Program-made: the position numbers and the translations under genes
The notes under the pieces: model-generated
Told to the model about the DNA's origin: nothing
Databases searched by the model: none
The model's input: the letters and a program-made list of their open reading frames with translations, nothing else
NCBI GenBank assembly: GCA_030789695.1
Contig: CM061134.1
Coordinates: forward strand, 64,531,370 to 64,595,369
Length of the DNA stretch: 64,000 nucleotides
DNA from: Scilla litardierei
Taxonomy: Eukaryota > Streptophyta > Magnoliopsida > Asparagales > Asparagaceae
Direction of reading: 5' to 3'
Shown: piece after piece, positions 10,571 through 23,550 of the stretch
Numbering within the stretch: the stretch's first letter is position 1
Layout of the letters: each line of letters starts with the position of its first letter

Positions 10571-10583
10571 ATTTATATTGGGC
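10571..10583 (-). promoter_or_regulatory. TATA box with adjacent GGCCCA element
   Basis: On the minus strand GGCCCAATATAAATACC: a TATAAAT box at 10571-10577 directly preceded by GGCCCA (10578-10583), a site-II-like element common in promoters of growth-related plant genes. It lies about 116 nt upstream of the ATG at 10455. Confidence 0.6.
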
Positions 10584-11165
10584 CTTCTTGCCCTAATTTG
10601 GTTTCCTTGCCTATTCCGTTTCGGATTTGTTTAGGGCATTGCAGAATCCAACGGGGTATTAATAATTGCATTATTTTAAAAAAAGTATGGTCATAAATGT
10701 TCTCAACTTTTAAGCGTATATATGGATAGATTATTAAAATAATATGTAAGAGGCATACACGAGTTAGTTTTATGAATCTTTTCTGTTTTATTGCACATGC
10801 CAAGAAATGCATCATGAACTTAACACACTGATATATGCAGGCCGGTGGGTTGGACAAGATAACATTAGACCGTCGTATCGACGACGCAATCCGACGGGCA
10901 AACCATTCGCAAAAGTTCTGTTCATGCGAAACCGTTAAATTTGGGTCGGATGGATGAATGGGCAAAACACATGGGATCGGGTTGAAAATTGGTGAGTCGG
11001 GTATTTAGAGGGTGGAGATCAAGATGAACGGTTCGGATCTTCCGAAAAAATGGGGGGCATAGGATTTTTGATAGGGGGTCATTTTTGGGGGTTATTTTTG
11101 GGGGTCATTTGATCCCTCCTCTCTATATATATCTATATATATATATATGTATGTATATATGTATA
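10584..11165. other. Intergenic region upstream of SPEYTP gene
   Basis: No coding sequence supported. It ends in an (AT)-rich tract (11122-11165) that serves as the apparent Helitron insertion site. Confidence 0.5.
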
Positions 11166-11706
11166 CTAGTCATAACCCGTACCCGCGGGCACGGTTCGGT
11201 TAAGATTTTCTTCCGCGAAATCTTTGTTTCCCAAAAAAATTATTTCCTCAGCCAAAATTTAAAAGAACAAAAAATTAGCGTTAAAACATTTAGCGGCGCG
11301 GGCGCCTTTGACGCGGAACAACAAATTCAGTGCGAGCGATTTCGGCACAGAACAACAAATTCGATGTGGGTGACTTCGGTGCGGAACACAAATTAGCGTA
11401 AAAAAAATTTAGAGTGCGCCTTCGGTGCATGCACCAATTTAGAGGGCGCCTTCAGCGCGAAAAACCAAATTAGCGTTAACCAATTTATCGCCTTTGACGC
11501 GAGCACCTTCGGCACGATTACATAATACCAAAAATAGCGGTACCTTTGTCTCTCTTTAATATTTTTATTAGAATATATTCGGTGATTATTAGTTTTTTTC
11601 CTTCAAAAAAGTCTTCAAAAAGAAGTTAGGGGTAGTAATACTCATTTCATAGTAGATTGGTGGTGATTCAAATTGGATAGAAAAAAAACGATCGGGTAAA
11701 ATTGTC

Positions 11707-11745
11707 ATAACATGTGCCCCAAGGGCACGGTTCATTTAAAATATC
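11707..11745 (-). repeat. Second, decayed Helitron-type 3' hairpin
   Basis: GTCATAACATGTGCCCCAAG, continuing GGGCACGGTTCATTTAA, parallels the terminus at 11166 and the one at 21164. The CTAG itself is degraded to ATTG. It is consistent with a nested or duplicated Helitron end. Confidence 0.45.
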
Positions 11746-12030
11746 CTCCACCCCCAAAATCTTGATCCCTCTAATGTTAAATGAACAACAACAATTAAAG
11801 CGCATAATTATTTGATCTCCCTCGAAATCTTAGTTTCCAAAATTTAGTTCTCGATCCCAAGAGAATTTACTTCCCCACAAAAAGTAAAATTTTTTAGTTC
11901 CGCTGAAAATTTAGGCCCCCAAGAGAATTTGGTTCCCCCTGTTGTTTATTTAATTCCCCATAAAAATTTCAACCCCCGCGCAATGTTTAGTTCCTAAAAA
12001 AATCGACAAATTTTGTTGCTCCCCCCAATG
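11740..12030. repeat. Degenerate AAAATTTAGTTCC units
   Basis: Irregular repeats of an A/T-rich core followed by CCCC (AAATTTAGTTCTCGATCCC, AAATTTAGGCCCCCAAGAG, AATTTGGTTCCCCCTG). They are the inverse of the array at 2560-2910. Confidence 0.5.
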
Positions 12031-13579
12031 TTTAGACAAATTTTTAATGAAAAAACAATTATTTGGGTCACCTAAATCTACCTATAGACTTGAAGAACAT
12101 TATATTTACACTATCAGTTTGCAGCTTACTTTAACCACCATGGCATTTGGCATGGATTTGTCGGCTTCTTATCACACTTCAACTGCATTGACAAAGAATA
12201 TAAGAGGTTCCATTTCAGACTTTGTCACACATTCTATCGAACTTAATTTATCATTGTATTATGAAGTATTTTGAGTCTTTGGACTTGATGTTCTCGTCAT
12301 TAGCCAAAGTCTGCTGAAAATTAATCGAATTTAACCTTCAAGGGAAACAAATATATTAATTTCGAAAGTTAGGAAGAGGGGGATATAAGTAAACAGAGTT
12401 CATTATCATTAGATTAAAGAATTAAAATTATAAAATTATCATTAGAATAAAGAATCAAAATTATAAAAGACTACAAATGATAATATGCCAACAAAACACC
12501 TAGGTAAACTCAAATTTAGTTTCACTAAGAAAAGGAATTCAAAATTTTACCTCTAGCAGGATTTAGGCACATCATTTCCTTTAGTGAAAATTATCAAAAT
12601 ACATGCATAAGAAATGAAAACATATCCATACCCATCTCATCACCATTTAGGCAAAAATATAAGCATGCCCCTTGGTTAACCTCGCGTTAGAGCATGCTAC
12701 AAGAGTACAATCGCTGAATTAAGAAAAATGATTAAGTTTGAAGCAGTTTCATCTTATAAATCAAAAAATCAACTCAAGTCATACATTAATTAGACAACAA
12801 CGTCATCAAGCTATCATCAAACTCATAATTTATAAACTCATGATTTATAACCTTTATAACATGTATTCTGTTTCCTTTGGCGGAAAAATGGGCGTAACAA
12901 CAGATACAAAATTACAAACAACTGCTCACCAACTCCTTGCCTTTTGGGAGCTGATATTGCACAATTAATAAAATTTTACATTCATTTCTTACTCTTTTGG
13001 TATCCATCCGATCAAATTTAAACTAAATCCATCTACAACAAAACACATCCTAAACTTCAATAGAACAATAAGCACACCTCACAACAATCAGAAGAACAAA
13101 ATCTGTATTAATTGATGGAGGTGTCGAGAAGTGCTTCTGGTGACCTGGATATCTTTTGTCTCTTCCTTCTAACTTCCTTCAACATCACATACAACCTCCT
13201 CTTCTCATCATCTACACCCTGGCTGGCGGTCCCGAGCTTTACCTCCCTACTGCATCATAAGTTCCTGCAGACTACTGCATACTTCGAGCGTGTCAGATTA
13301 ATACGGCCCACAGTCATCTTCAAGAACACTCATGGGTTCCTGGAAAGAAAAAAGTGTCTCCGATGAACAAAAAAACAAATACATAATAAAATGAACGCAA
13401 GGTTTGAGCAACCAACCAAATTAAACACATGTATCTTACAGTCTAGAAACACAGGTGTAAACAAAGGAAGAAGAAAGGTGCACTCGAACAATACAATCTC
13501 TTAGCACTACTCAACCCATGCTTGCAATGCACCTAGCAACATTATGTGCTTCGCTGGAACAATCAAAACATCTCACATG

Positions 13580-14640
13580 CATCAATATAGACACATGGAC
13601 ATGGGTCCTCTTCAAGAAATTTTCAAGTGAACTCAACTTACTCAGTTCAAGTGAAGTTAGAAAATTCCATTGGTATGATATGTCCAAGTGAAGTGAGAAA
13701 ATTCTATTGGTATGATATGTCCAAGTGAACTTGCATTTTGCATTGGTATGAGATGTCCAAGTGAAGTAAGAAAATTCCAACTAATCAACTTCTAACTTCA
13801 CTTCAACTTGGTATGATATGTCCAACCTCAAAACTCAAAATGGAAATTTTCTTACTTCACTTGAACTTGGTTTGTCAACTTCTCACTTCACTTCACATAC
13901 TCAACTGATCTCATTTGAATTTACATATGATTACACTCAACTGATCACATTTGAAATGATATGATTCAAAAAAATTTCAAAATGTAAATTGAATTTACAT
14001 TTGATTCAAAAGATTACTCAAATAAATTCTGTTTACATTTTGATCATGTCATTTTGGATTGGAAGTAATGTTCATTTTGCATTTAATCCAACTTGGTATT
14101 TGCATTCTGTTAACATTTTGATCATGTCAACATTTTGGATTGAAACTGTTTGTAATCCAAAATGTTAACAGAATTCTCAAACTGTTGATAGGATCATTTT
14201 GGATTAACATTTGAATTAACAGGATCATTTTGAATTAACAGTCAAGAGGATTCTGTCAACAGAATTCTGACAACATTTTGAATAACTGTTGATAGAATTC
14301 TGTTGACATGAGCATTTTGAATTAACAGTCAACAGGGGAGGGTATGTGGATTAACAGTTTCAGAATTCTGTCAACATTTTGGATTAACAGTTTCAATCCA
14401 AAATGTTGACATGATCATTTTGCATGAAGATTTTGGATTGGAAGTAAATTCTGTTTACTTAAGATGATGATTTTGGAACAACCCTCCCCTGTCAAAATGA
14501 TCCTATTGAATAAATGTTGACATGAAAATGGAAAATGGTGACAAAATGGAAAATTTTGGATTGGAATATGGAAAATGTTCAGTTGATCCTGTCAAGATAA
14601 TGAACTGTATTCAACTTTATCCAAAATATAGCTTTATTAA
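13580..14640. repeat. Low-complexity degenerate repeat field I
   Basis: About 1 kb built from shuffled short units: AAGTGAAGTNAGAAAATTCC with ATTGGTATGATATGTCCAAG, then TTTTGGATTAACAG, GACATGATCATTTTG and AGAATTCTGTCAACA in both orientations. It gives many short local inverted repeats. No coding frame is supported. Confidence 0.7.
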
Positions 14641-14848
14641 CACTTTATTCAACTGAACTTTATTCAACTAAACTTGGTTTGAAAAAAAATTGAACCAAAA
14701 CAGAAAAAAATGGCCATACCCAAAAAAAACAAACCCAAGAATTAATAGCTAATGACGTTAAGATCTGAAAAAAAATCCAAGTTATTAGATACCAATTATC
14801 TCCTGTTTGTTATCATTACAATCTATGAAGGCACGCAAATAATTTAAG

Positions 14849-15300
14849 ATTGGAACAATCCATTTTAACATACTCAAATATGATACAATGGATAAAATTG
14901 GAACAATCCATTTTAACATACTCAAATATGATACAATGCAGGGTGAACATGTACGGTGAAATGAATTATTCCAATTAAAATATGAATCTAGCATTAACAT
15001 ATTTCTACTTGGAAATGGAAATTTCCAACTAAAAATGGATTGTCAAATGTGTTAATACCTGAAATTTGTTAATTAAATATGAAAACATGTATAATGTTGA
15101 GTATTGGATACAATTGGAAAAATCCAATTTAGCATACTCAAATATGATACAATGCAGAATGAATATGCAGGGTGAAATGGATTGTTTTAATTAAAATATG
15201 AATATGGCAGTAACATATTTCTAATTGGAAATGGATTGTTCCAATTAGAAAATGGGCTTTCAAATCTGTTAATACCTGAAATCTGTTAATGAACCAAGTG
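14849..15300. repeat. Tandem duplication of an ~265-bp unit
   Basis: TTGGAACAATCCATTTTAAC with ACTCAAATATGATACAATG occurs at 14851 and 14898 and, diverged, at about 15115. Each longer copy continues into GGTGAAATGNATTNTT, TTAAAATATGAAT and GTTAATACCTGAAAT. Confidence 0.7.
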
Positions 15301-15537
15301 TTGTTGGTACTTCTCCACCATATATGGCAAGCTAAAAATGTTAACAAAAATGGAATCAAAACCTTGTTCCAAAATCAACTCAACTCGATGTTCTTGTTGC
15401 AGGTGTAGGAAAAATATTTCAAACATCTGTTTGAATTTGCAAAATCAGCTGGCCGTGTCTGAAAAAAATTCAAACAAAAATTCACAACAAAAAACACTCA
15501 AAAATTAACTTCCAACAATCAAAAAACTGAAACTCAC

Positions 15538-15672
15538 CCGAACCCATTGAATTCAGTGATGACTGCTTCGACAAAGTATCGAGTGGTGCCGAAGTGTCAG
15601 TGAAGATTTTGATGCATCCATCGCCTAAAACTCTCCCTGATCCGGCAACGATGAGAGGATTTTGCGCAAAAT
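15538..15672 (-). pseudogene. Exon-like captured fragment, unidentified
   Basis: A 135-nt segment, open throughout in one frame, is flanked on the minus strand by TTTGCAG|ATTTTGCG and CGG|GTGAGT, both consensus splice sites. The frame reads FAQNPLIVAGSGRVLGDG and continues to KIFTDTSAPLDTLSKQ. An adjacent open segment at 15790-15899 (PTIGYCLSFRPPVVEEHKIG) ends at a GTATGA donor. The two do not join in the same frame. The family is not recognised. A Helitron-captured gene fragment is the most economical reading. Confidence 0.35.
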
Positions 15673-18553
15673 CTGCAACTATCCATATCAAAAATCCATT
15701 CTCAACAAACAAAAACAAATCTATATATTAAAGTAAGCTCATTTACTAAAATCCAAAAAAATTGTAAATTTTGATCATACCCAAAATTTGAAATTACACC
15801 ATCCAGCACATGTTCACCAATCTTGTGTTCCTCTACTACTGGTGGCCTAAAACTTAAACAGTAGCCTATTGTGGGGTTCCCCATTATTGTTGGGCACATG
15901 TGTTGCTATTGTGGGGTTCCAAATTATTGTTGGTGCTGCTATTTCTTTTGGAGATTTGTGTGGTCTTTTTCATAAAGGCTTTTTTTAGGTGGACGCCATT
16001 CTTAGCAACTTAAATCTAACTTAAAGATACAATTCTACACCCAATCTCAGAAAACAAATTTCTACAACATGAGCATCCTTAAAGTTTTGGTACAGAAGGA
16101 ATGTGACCATAATCGATTTGTGAAAGCAATGCCACAATTTTGATTAATTTGTGAACAATTCAAATAGATACAATGCCGCATGGTCTGATAACAATTGATA
16201 TCATTGCAATTAGCATATTTTGCTTGCACACTTTTGGAACACAAATATGAAATTCATTGTTTACCTCTTCACTGTTTTTATGCTCAGCTTCATGGTCTAT
16301 GTTCATTTGCTTTCAAGTGCTTTCAACATTCAAATGCTCCTATCAACATTCAAATGCTTTCAAGTTGCTCACAGCTTCATTCGAACTTCCCTAAGTTTTA
16401 GCAAGGAAAAGGAAAATAAATGAAGCGAACCAAAATCTGTGAATCATAGAAGTGAAATCTGTGAAAACATAGCGAACCAAAAGTACATAATATCTTTGTC
16501 ATTGAAATAAGGCTGAAACATTTGCATGCACTGGCTGGAGTGGTACTCGAGATCTCCATGCTGTTTTGTGAAATGCTAGTCGATGAAGCTTGCCATAAAA
16601 ATTCATGCTTTGTAGATGTTGAGCTGGTTTCAATGAAAGGCAGCCAAAAACAATGCTATTCTTGTTCAGCAGCCTGCATTAAGATTGCCATATCTTAATG
16701 CATAACTTGTATTCGATGGAATAATGATACGTAGAACTTTTGTAGATGATAGTTTCACACTACCAAGATTACTTGTATTCAGTTCGGTGCATTCACCACC
16801 CATCACAATTAGTTTTGTTTTAATCTCTCAGATTCTACTTGTAAAGTGATTCCTTCATTTAACTCCACAAAGAACTCACTGTATCATGTCTGAATAGAGT
16901 AATGCAACCACTATCCAAATACCAAGTATGATTTGAATCATACTGACTAATCAGAACGACATATGAAATTGGAAAAAGCATGCAACTTTAGAGTTCAAAC
17001 AGGAAAGGAGTAAGACCCAACTCACAAAAACAAAAGGCCAAGGCCATTAGAGAAAAAAGGATACATACCTTGTGCATCCGCCATTGGGGAATTTCTCTAT
17101 CAATCAATCAGGCAGAAAGATTAGTACTCGAAAAAAAATCAGTCAGAAAGACGGAGTAGAAAAAGCAGATGCAGCACACAGGGGGAGTTTTGGTAGGAAA
17201 TGTTTTAATTAGTATGATAATATCAATACTATTAACTTTTATCTTGTAATTTTTGTCATAAATTGCTTGAAGAGAAGAAACAGATCAAACGAACTACAAC
17301 AAAAGAAAGAATAGAGAATAAATAGCACCTCTAACTCCATCAACCCTAAAACCATTGTGCTAACTCATTATCTTAGGCCAGAGCAATGAAATTCAATTTA
17401 TCCATCTTCCAAGTTCTTCTTGAAATTTAATTTTAACTTATTTTCTCTACGTTGATATCAGTCTTTAAACTTATTTATGAAAATACTTTAATAAGAAATT
17501 AAAACGGCACATGGTAGAGAAAGGGATTTAGCTTATACAAATTTGATTTGAGGTTTTCTTAAATATGTTGCAGTAGTCTCTAAAAAATAAAAGGAAAGAA
17601 AGAAATGCTTTCTAGTGGCAAGCACATGTATCAAGAGAAAACTTTGCTCATTTAAGTACCTATACAGAATACAAAATACTTCATTTAATAACATGCATAT
17701 ATAAAATTTGCTCAGGATTATTAGTTTCATTTATCATTGTAGGTAAGAATTATAACATTAGTCAACTAATGGCATCAGCTTCAACCAAGTTTGATCTCAA
17801 TATCCAAATGCTAATAGCATATGGTTTAAGCAGGTAACCAACAAAAAAGACAAACCAGAAGCAAGTGCTCAAGCAGACACTACATCCTAGCCTAACAATA
17901 ACGTGATTTATAAAGTAAATTTGTAACCTCACTTTCTTTATAATGTGCTCTGTAGATCAGCATCATTCATGGTATATTACATGTTTTCTAAGCAATCCAC
18001 ACAATGCCATTGTATCATTTAGAATTAAGTCTCAGGGTACAGAAACTTTACTAACATGTGAGCGTGGATTACATTTTTTCCTTCATATCCCATCACCAAA
18101 ACTTCTAAACCATAATGCCATAAAGATTTTGTCTGTGATATCAACCAATTGTGTAAATTTCATAAAATCTGATATAGGATGAATTGAAACCTGAGCTTTG
18201 ACTGAAATGAACAAAAAAAGATACTGTGAAATGATTAAGCCATACGTGCACTTACCAAGAAGAAAAAAGTGAGCACATTGAATCACAAAACTTAGATAAT
18301 GAAAACTCAATAATTCAATCTAACTGTAACAAATAAAACCAAAATCAAGCTGCAAGACCCTTCACCCATCAAGATTTCCCCTTCCTTTCCTAAGTGATAC
18401 GGTTCCTACACTTGTGTGTCATGGCTATTTACCAGTCGGGATTTACCTACCCTTTCCCTAAGAAGTACAATCCTACATAAATAAACTATGGATTCAACAC
18501 TTGTGATACGGTTCCTACACTTGTGATACGGTTCCTACACTTGTGTGTCATGG

Positions 18554-19121
18554 CTATTTTTTAGCGGCATTTAGCTTCTTCTCTTCCTTTAGCTTTGCCT
18601 GCAAGTGTTGAGGAAGCCACAAAATTTTTTAAAACCAATAATTGAAAAGCAAATGCATTCAACCCAAAAAAGAAATAAATGGGCAAAGAAATAAAACCTT
18701 TTGTTATTTCTTCAACTTCATCTCCAAATCCTCCTTGCTGTCAAGCTACACACACCAACACCAAACTTTGATCAGTCAATATATCAAGCGAATAATTCAG
18801 ACAAATTTAAAAGTGGAGAGAAAGAGCAAACAGTCGTGGAAAATACCTTGCATCACCTTGGGCTCATTGACGGCATCGGCCATCAAAATCATACCTCCCA
18901 CATTTAAACTGAACAATATAGAAATTGAAGCATTTATATCAACCGTCAGTGCAAATAAAGAATGAAGCTAAATGCACAATTTATCATTAGAAAAATCATT
19001 AAGGAAAAAAATTTCTTTAGTTATAAAAAAAAAGGAATTTGGATAAAATTACTACCTGGTGCTTCATATCCCATGGCTTCTTCCCAAATGCTATTTTTAC
19101 TTCTCCACCATCTTTGGCAAG
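18554..19121 (-). pseudogene. Captured multi-exon gene fragment, unidentified
   Basis: Four exon-like blocks lie on the minus strand, in order. 19056-19121 reads LAKDGGEVKIAFGKKPWDMK plus HQ, with acceptor TTCTTAG and donor GTAGTA. 18847-18908 has acceptor TTGTTCAG and donor GTATTT. 18698-18745 contains LDSKEDLEMKLKK and then a stop. 18554-18598 reads AKLKEEKKLNAAKK and then stop TAG. The phases do not agree between blocks, so no intact protein results. A lysine-rich C-terminus is the only family hint. I do not recognise the parent gene. A diverged copy of part of the first block lies at 15305-15385. Confidence 0.4.
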
Positions 19122-21174
19122 CTAAGAAAAAGTAAGCAAAAACGGAATCAAAACCTGGTTCTAAGATCAACTCAAAATCAAAAGATCTTATACATTTTAA
19201 TTTCCTAAATTTCTATGGGAACTTCTAATCAATTAAGTGATTCAATATAGTTTTGAAAGAAAACTGATATAGAATAGAAGAAGGAAGAAGGAACTAAAAT
19301 CATATTGAACATGAACCTCCTCCTCAGAATATGAGAGTAAGCACAAAATTAGCAATTATATTCAGCATTTATAAAAGAAAAAATTTCAGCCACTGTCACA
19401 TGAAACACGCCAACTAATCTCAAAAATCAAAATTAACATCATTATGAGCAAATACTTTAAGGAATTCCTGATCAAAAGCCGCTTTTGACTTAAAATCCGG
19501 TGCCATATTCCCTTCCAACATGGCTGCTCTGCAATAGGACAAACCCCATTAGGAAAAAGAATTAACTGAAAGTAGATTGTTCCCATTTAAAATGAACTAA
19601 CTTCAAATCAAGATCCAATTATGAACAGAATGAAATTAATACATCATTCCAATTAAGAACATGCTAGATTAAGAACAAACAGGGGAACATAAAAAAATTG
19701 TTCAAAGCCCCAATAACTGATGTACACAAAGAATTTTACCTTTTGCTCTCTTAAATTAACACCAGTGTTGAACTTGGTCATGAGTGTTGCTGCAATGAGT
19801 CTTCACTTGTTGTAATTAACTGATGTACACAAAGAACTTGGTAACTTGGAGTTCTAACTTGGAGTTCTAAACAAAAATGACATGCAAAGTTAAATGCACA
19901 GAACAACAACAATGATGCAAGGGGCCTTGTGTTTTTAAACAGATGTTATCTAACCTGTATTGCAAGATGCAAGCTGAGAATGCAAGCTTACCACAATCAG
20001 GATGTATTAACTTGAGGCTCATAATGCAAAAGAACCCCTTGCTATCTTACCTTGAGGCCCATAAGCTGAGAATACAAACTTTTTTATTTCCATCTCAAAT
20101 TTTAAAGCCCCAATATTAGACCCAATAACAAAGACCTGGACATTTGTCAAGCTTTCATTAATTTGAGCAGATTTTGGGAAGAAAAAAGCTATAGGCTCGA
20201 GAGGGGGAGCCTTGCTCTTTAAGTGCATGCTCTTGAACGGAATAGTGCAATATGAGGAAAATTTGTGTGCATTATGTATAATTTTTAATTTTTAGACATG
20301 GGATTATTCCTAAAGTAGAAATCAAACTGTTTCACATAAATCACTTCTTTCATGACATCAACATAATTCAAGACCTTAAATTAGCTCTAACAATAACAAA
20401 TCATAAAAAATTTTAATGAGAAGCATACCTTTGTTGGCCAAAAGATGTCTACTAATTTCCAGAATGTAACGGATGAAGCCTAAAACGATAATGTCAGTTA
20501 TCTGCATCACATGAGACAAATGGAGTTATTCTTGATCACAACCATTTTGAGAGAATGAGATTACAACCATTTTGTTCTTGAAAGAAGCCTAGAACCTAAA
20601 ACATAAACAAAAAGAAATCCGCCAACGAAGACCAAGGGAAAATGTTAATGTCCAGAAAACCAAAACCAAAACACTGCAATTTTTTCATTATGAAAACGAA
20701 ACAAATGCAGCTTTTCTGGAAGAACAAAAAAAAGATGCAAGCTTTAAGTGGGAAAATACCCAAAAATCTAGCTTCAAGTTAAACCTAGCAAAACAAAGAA
20801 ACCCCATTTGAGAGAGCAATCTCACCTTAAGAAGTAATCCAAGCCCATTTGAGATAACATGGCTTCAACCAATCCAAAAAAGCAAAACTTCTTTTGCGTA
20901 ACTTCTCAAAATTTAGAGCCCCATTGTTAGATGCAAGCTATAACCTAGAAAAAAAAAGAAAACCCATTTGAGAGAACAAAATCACCTTCTCAAGAATAAA
21001 AAAGAAATAAATTAGATATATTGTGTAAATCAACCTTAGGATTTTCCTTCCGTGGTTGGTTCTAACCATTTCAAGCATATGGTCTACACAAAAATTCATA
21101 AGAAAAGAAAACCCATGATCCATAAAGAAATAATAAAAACTCTAGAGATCGTATATATATAAACTAGTCATAAC

Positions 21175-21192
21175 CCGTGCCCGCGGGCACGG
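21175..21192 (-). repeat. Perfect 18-bp palindrome of Helitron 3' terminus
   Basis: CCGTGCCCGCGGGCACGG is its own reverse complement and sits 7 nt from the terminal CTAG. Confidence 0.8.
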
Positions 21193-22318
21193 TTCAGTTA
21201 AGATTTTCCCCCGCAAAATCTTTGGTCCCCAACAAATTTTTTACACAACCAAAATTTAAAAGAACAATAAATTAGCGTAAAAATATTTAGCGACACGGAC
21301 ACATTCGGCGTGGGTGCCTTCGGCGCGGAACAACAAATACGGCGTGGGCGCCTTTGGCGCGGAACAACAATTGGAACAACGCTCGCGAGCCTTCAGTGCC
21401 GGTTCAGTTAAGATATTCCCCTGTCAAAAGCGTAGTTCCCATCTAATTGCAAATCTCAAGATTAGTTTTGCAACGATTAATGCATGAAAGCGAGTTACAT
21501 TCACCAAAGTGCATAACAACCATACGGCAGGAAACAACTGTAGTTTAAGACACGTAACAACTCAATCCATGCAAAGAGGCATCATGTAAATGATTGCACA
21601 TACAGCTAATCAATTAAATAGATCACAAATTTCATCCCTACGATATAACACAGGCTACACAACATCACAATGACGACAATAAATGCAATCTCACATCACT
21701 GCCTAACAACATCGCGAAAACATGAACTTCGAGCTTTTCCCAGTGACATGGTAGCAGTCTTCAACCCGTTGGAACACCCACACCCAAATAGGCAGAGGTT
21801 GCAGCGAGAAGCTACTATCTTTTGGTCGCCAGCAATAGCGATTGATAAGTCATCAGATCAAGACCCTCAGGTGGAAATCAATCTATTGTATCAAGTAATC
21901 TGGTCTTCGTCTGCTGATAAGTGAGACTCTTGAGCGTCTAAATCGCTGATTGTTGCAAGCACCGCTTCAATGTTGGTATGCTCTGGTACCACAATTCCTT
22001 CAGAAAAGGGAAAAAAGTACAGTTAGACACAGAAAATCCTAAAACCTCCATTTTGATGGTTGACCCACGTCCTAACATTTCATTTCAGATTAAAAAGAAT
22101 ATGATAATCCTGAAACCGCCATTTCATTTCACTTGCAAACGAATGTAACTTAATTGAGAACCAATGCAAAGTTGAAACTGAAACGAATGTAACTCAAATG
22201 TATTAACTGAAACGAATATGATAATCCTCCCCACTTGCACGGACTTTAATTTCAATTTCACTGAAACGAAATGTATAAACTGAAACGAATGCAAATTTTC
22301 AATTTCACATCTCCTTGC

Positions 22319-22372
22319 AGTGGCGGCCACCCTCCCCCCTTTAGCAAAGCTCTCCACAATGGAGTGGTCCAC
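22319..22372 (-). pseudogene. Captured exon fragment of GH32 invertase (beta-fructofuranosidase)
   Basis: After a TACGCAG acceptor the minus strand reads VDHSIVESFAKGGRVAAT. VDHS(I/V)VESFA.GGR is a signature of the C-terminal beta-sandwich of plant acid invertases, which hydrolyse sucrose in the wall or vacuole. Downstream the match is lost at once (RRCEIENLHSF), so only about 18 codons remain. Neither the catalytic aspartate/glutamate exons nor the upstream exon was found nearby. Its place inside a Helitron fits exon capture. It cannot make an enzyme. Confidence 0.6.
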
Positions 22373-22909
22373 CTGCGTATCAAAAAAGTATCAAAAAAGA
22401 ACGTCAGCACAGCCAGCGTATATGGGAGTTCTCAATATGGGCCAAATGGGACTTTAGATATTCCATTTGAAAAGTGAGAATGAATTTTTGAGACGATACC
22501 CGGCGACGCCGTCCGATTCTCATATCCCATCGCAAAAACCAACTGTTTTAATGACAAAAACCCTGATGCCTAATAACAGTAACAGAAAATGATATCAGAA
22601 TTCCTCGATTCGAGTTGTAAATTTTCACTCGAACCAAATAGATAGCAGCTTCTCGCATATTGAGAACTCCTGCGACTTTCCCAGAAAAGGATTCTTCACA
22701 AAAGTGAGAATGAATTTGCGAGAAGAATCGACAAAAATAGATCAATTCGAGTTGAAAATTTCAATATAATAAAGGAAAGAGGACATAAAGAAAGCACCTT
22801 GCTCAAGAAAATGAAACCCTAATCGTTTTTTTGTGAAGAATCGAGGAATGCTGTGGGAGATGAAGATAAAAGAGAGACCAGCTTTGGGGCGTTCTTTTTA
22901 TATCTTGCT

Positions 22910-23110
22910 CAGTATTTTATGAGTTCTTTTTGCTGATCTTGCTGATTTTGCGAGAACAGCTTTGGGGCGAGAAGAACTGCTGCCTTGGGGATTTTGCGAG
23001 ATGATTCCAGGATTTTGCGAGACTTCCTGTTGCGAGACTTCCTGGAATAAAAGAGAGAGGGGCTGGTGATTTTGCGAGATAGGTTGGGGATTTTGCGAGA
23101 TATATAAATA
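22910..23110. repeat. Interspersed GATTTTGCGAGA repeats
   Basis: About five copies of (G)ATTTTGCGAGA separated by unequal spacers such as CTTCCTG and TTGGGG. Confidence 0.6.
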
Positions 23111-23177
23111 TTCTAAAAGAGATTAGTCCTGACACAAAATCAGATCAATCACAAAGGGAATAAAAGTAAGAGAACTG

Positions 23178-23550
23178 CATGAAAAAAGATCGGAAAATTA
23201 ATGGGTTTGTTCCAATACCTCAAAATCAACTAATAAAGGTGAGAAAAAAATCCAAGAAAATCAGAGCTTTCACGTGTATCTTTTTCCAAAATCTCTCCTT
23301 CCCTCGTATCCAAATCTGTATTTTTGGTCAAAAGGGACATCAGAGCCAGCACAGAGAGACCAAAACTAAGAGACTTTCATGAAAAAGGGGACAAAGAATG
23401 GGTTTATTCCAATACCACAAAATCAACTAATAATGGAGAGAAAAATCAACCAAAATCAGCGCTTTCACATGTATACGTGTCCATCTCCTTTCCCTCGTAT
23501 CAAGGATGCGTCTATCGAAATCTGCATTTTTTTGGCTAGAAATGGTGGTT
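23178..23550. repeat. Tandem duplication, ~170-200 bp units
   Basis: Two copies share CATGAAAAANGNNACNAAN, ATGGGTTTGTTCCAATACC or its variant, CAAAATCAACTAATAA, GCTTTCACGTGTAT and TCCCTCGTATC. The second starts at about 23368. Confidence 0.7.

Larger units (their letters stand above)
11166..21148 (-). mobile_element. Candidate Helitron 1 (minus orientation)
   Basis: The 3' end is well marked on the minus strand: the near-palindrome CCGTGCCCGCGGGTACGG, then GTTATGA, then CTAG (11169-11166), followed by T. This is the hairpin-plus-CTRR-T terminus of Helitrons. The inner sequence (CGGTTAAGATTTTC, then GCGCGGAACAACAAATT-like repeats) is shared with Helitron 2. The proposed 5' TC is at 21148-21147 (minus: A then TCTCTAGAGTTTTTATTA). 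That end is tentative. No Rep/helicase is present, so it would be non-autonomous. A second internal hairpin (about 11707-11745, TGTGCCCCAAGGGCACGG) suggests an older nested terminus. Confidence 0.5.
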
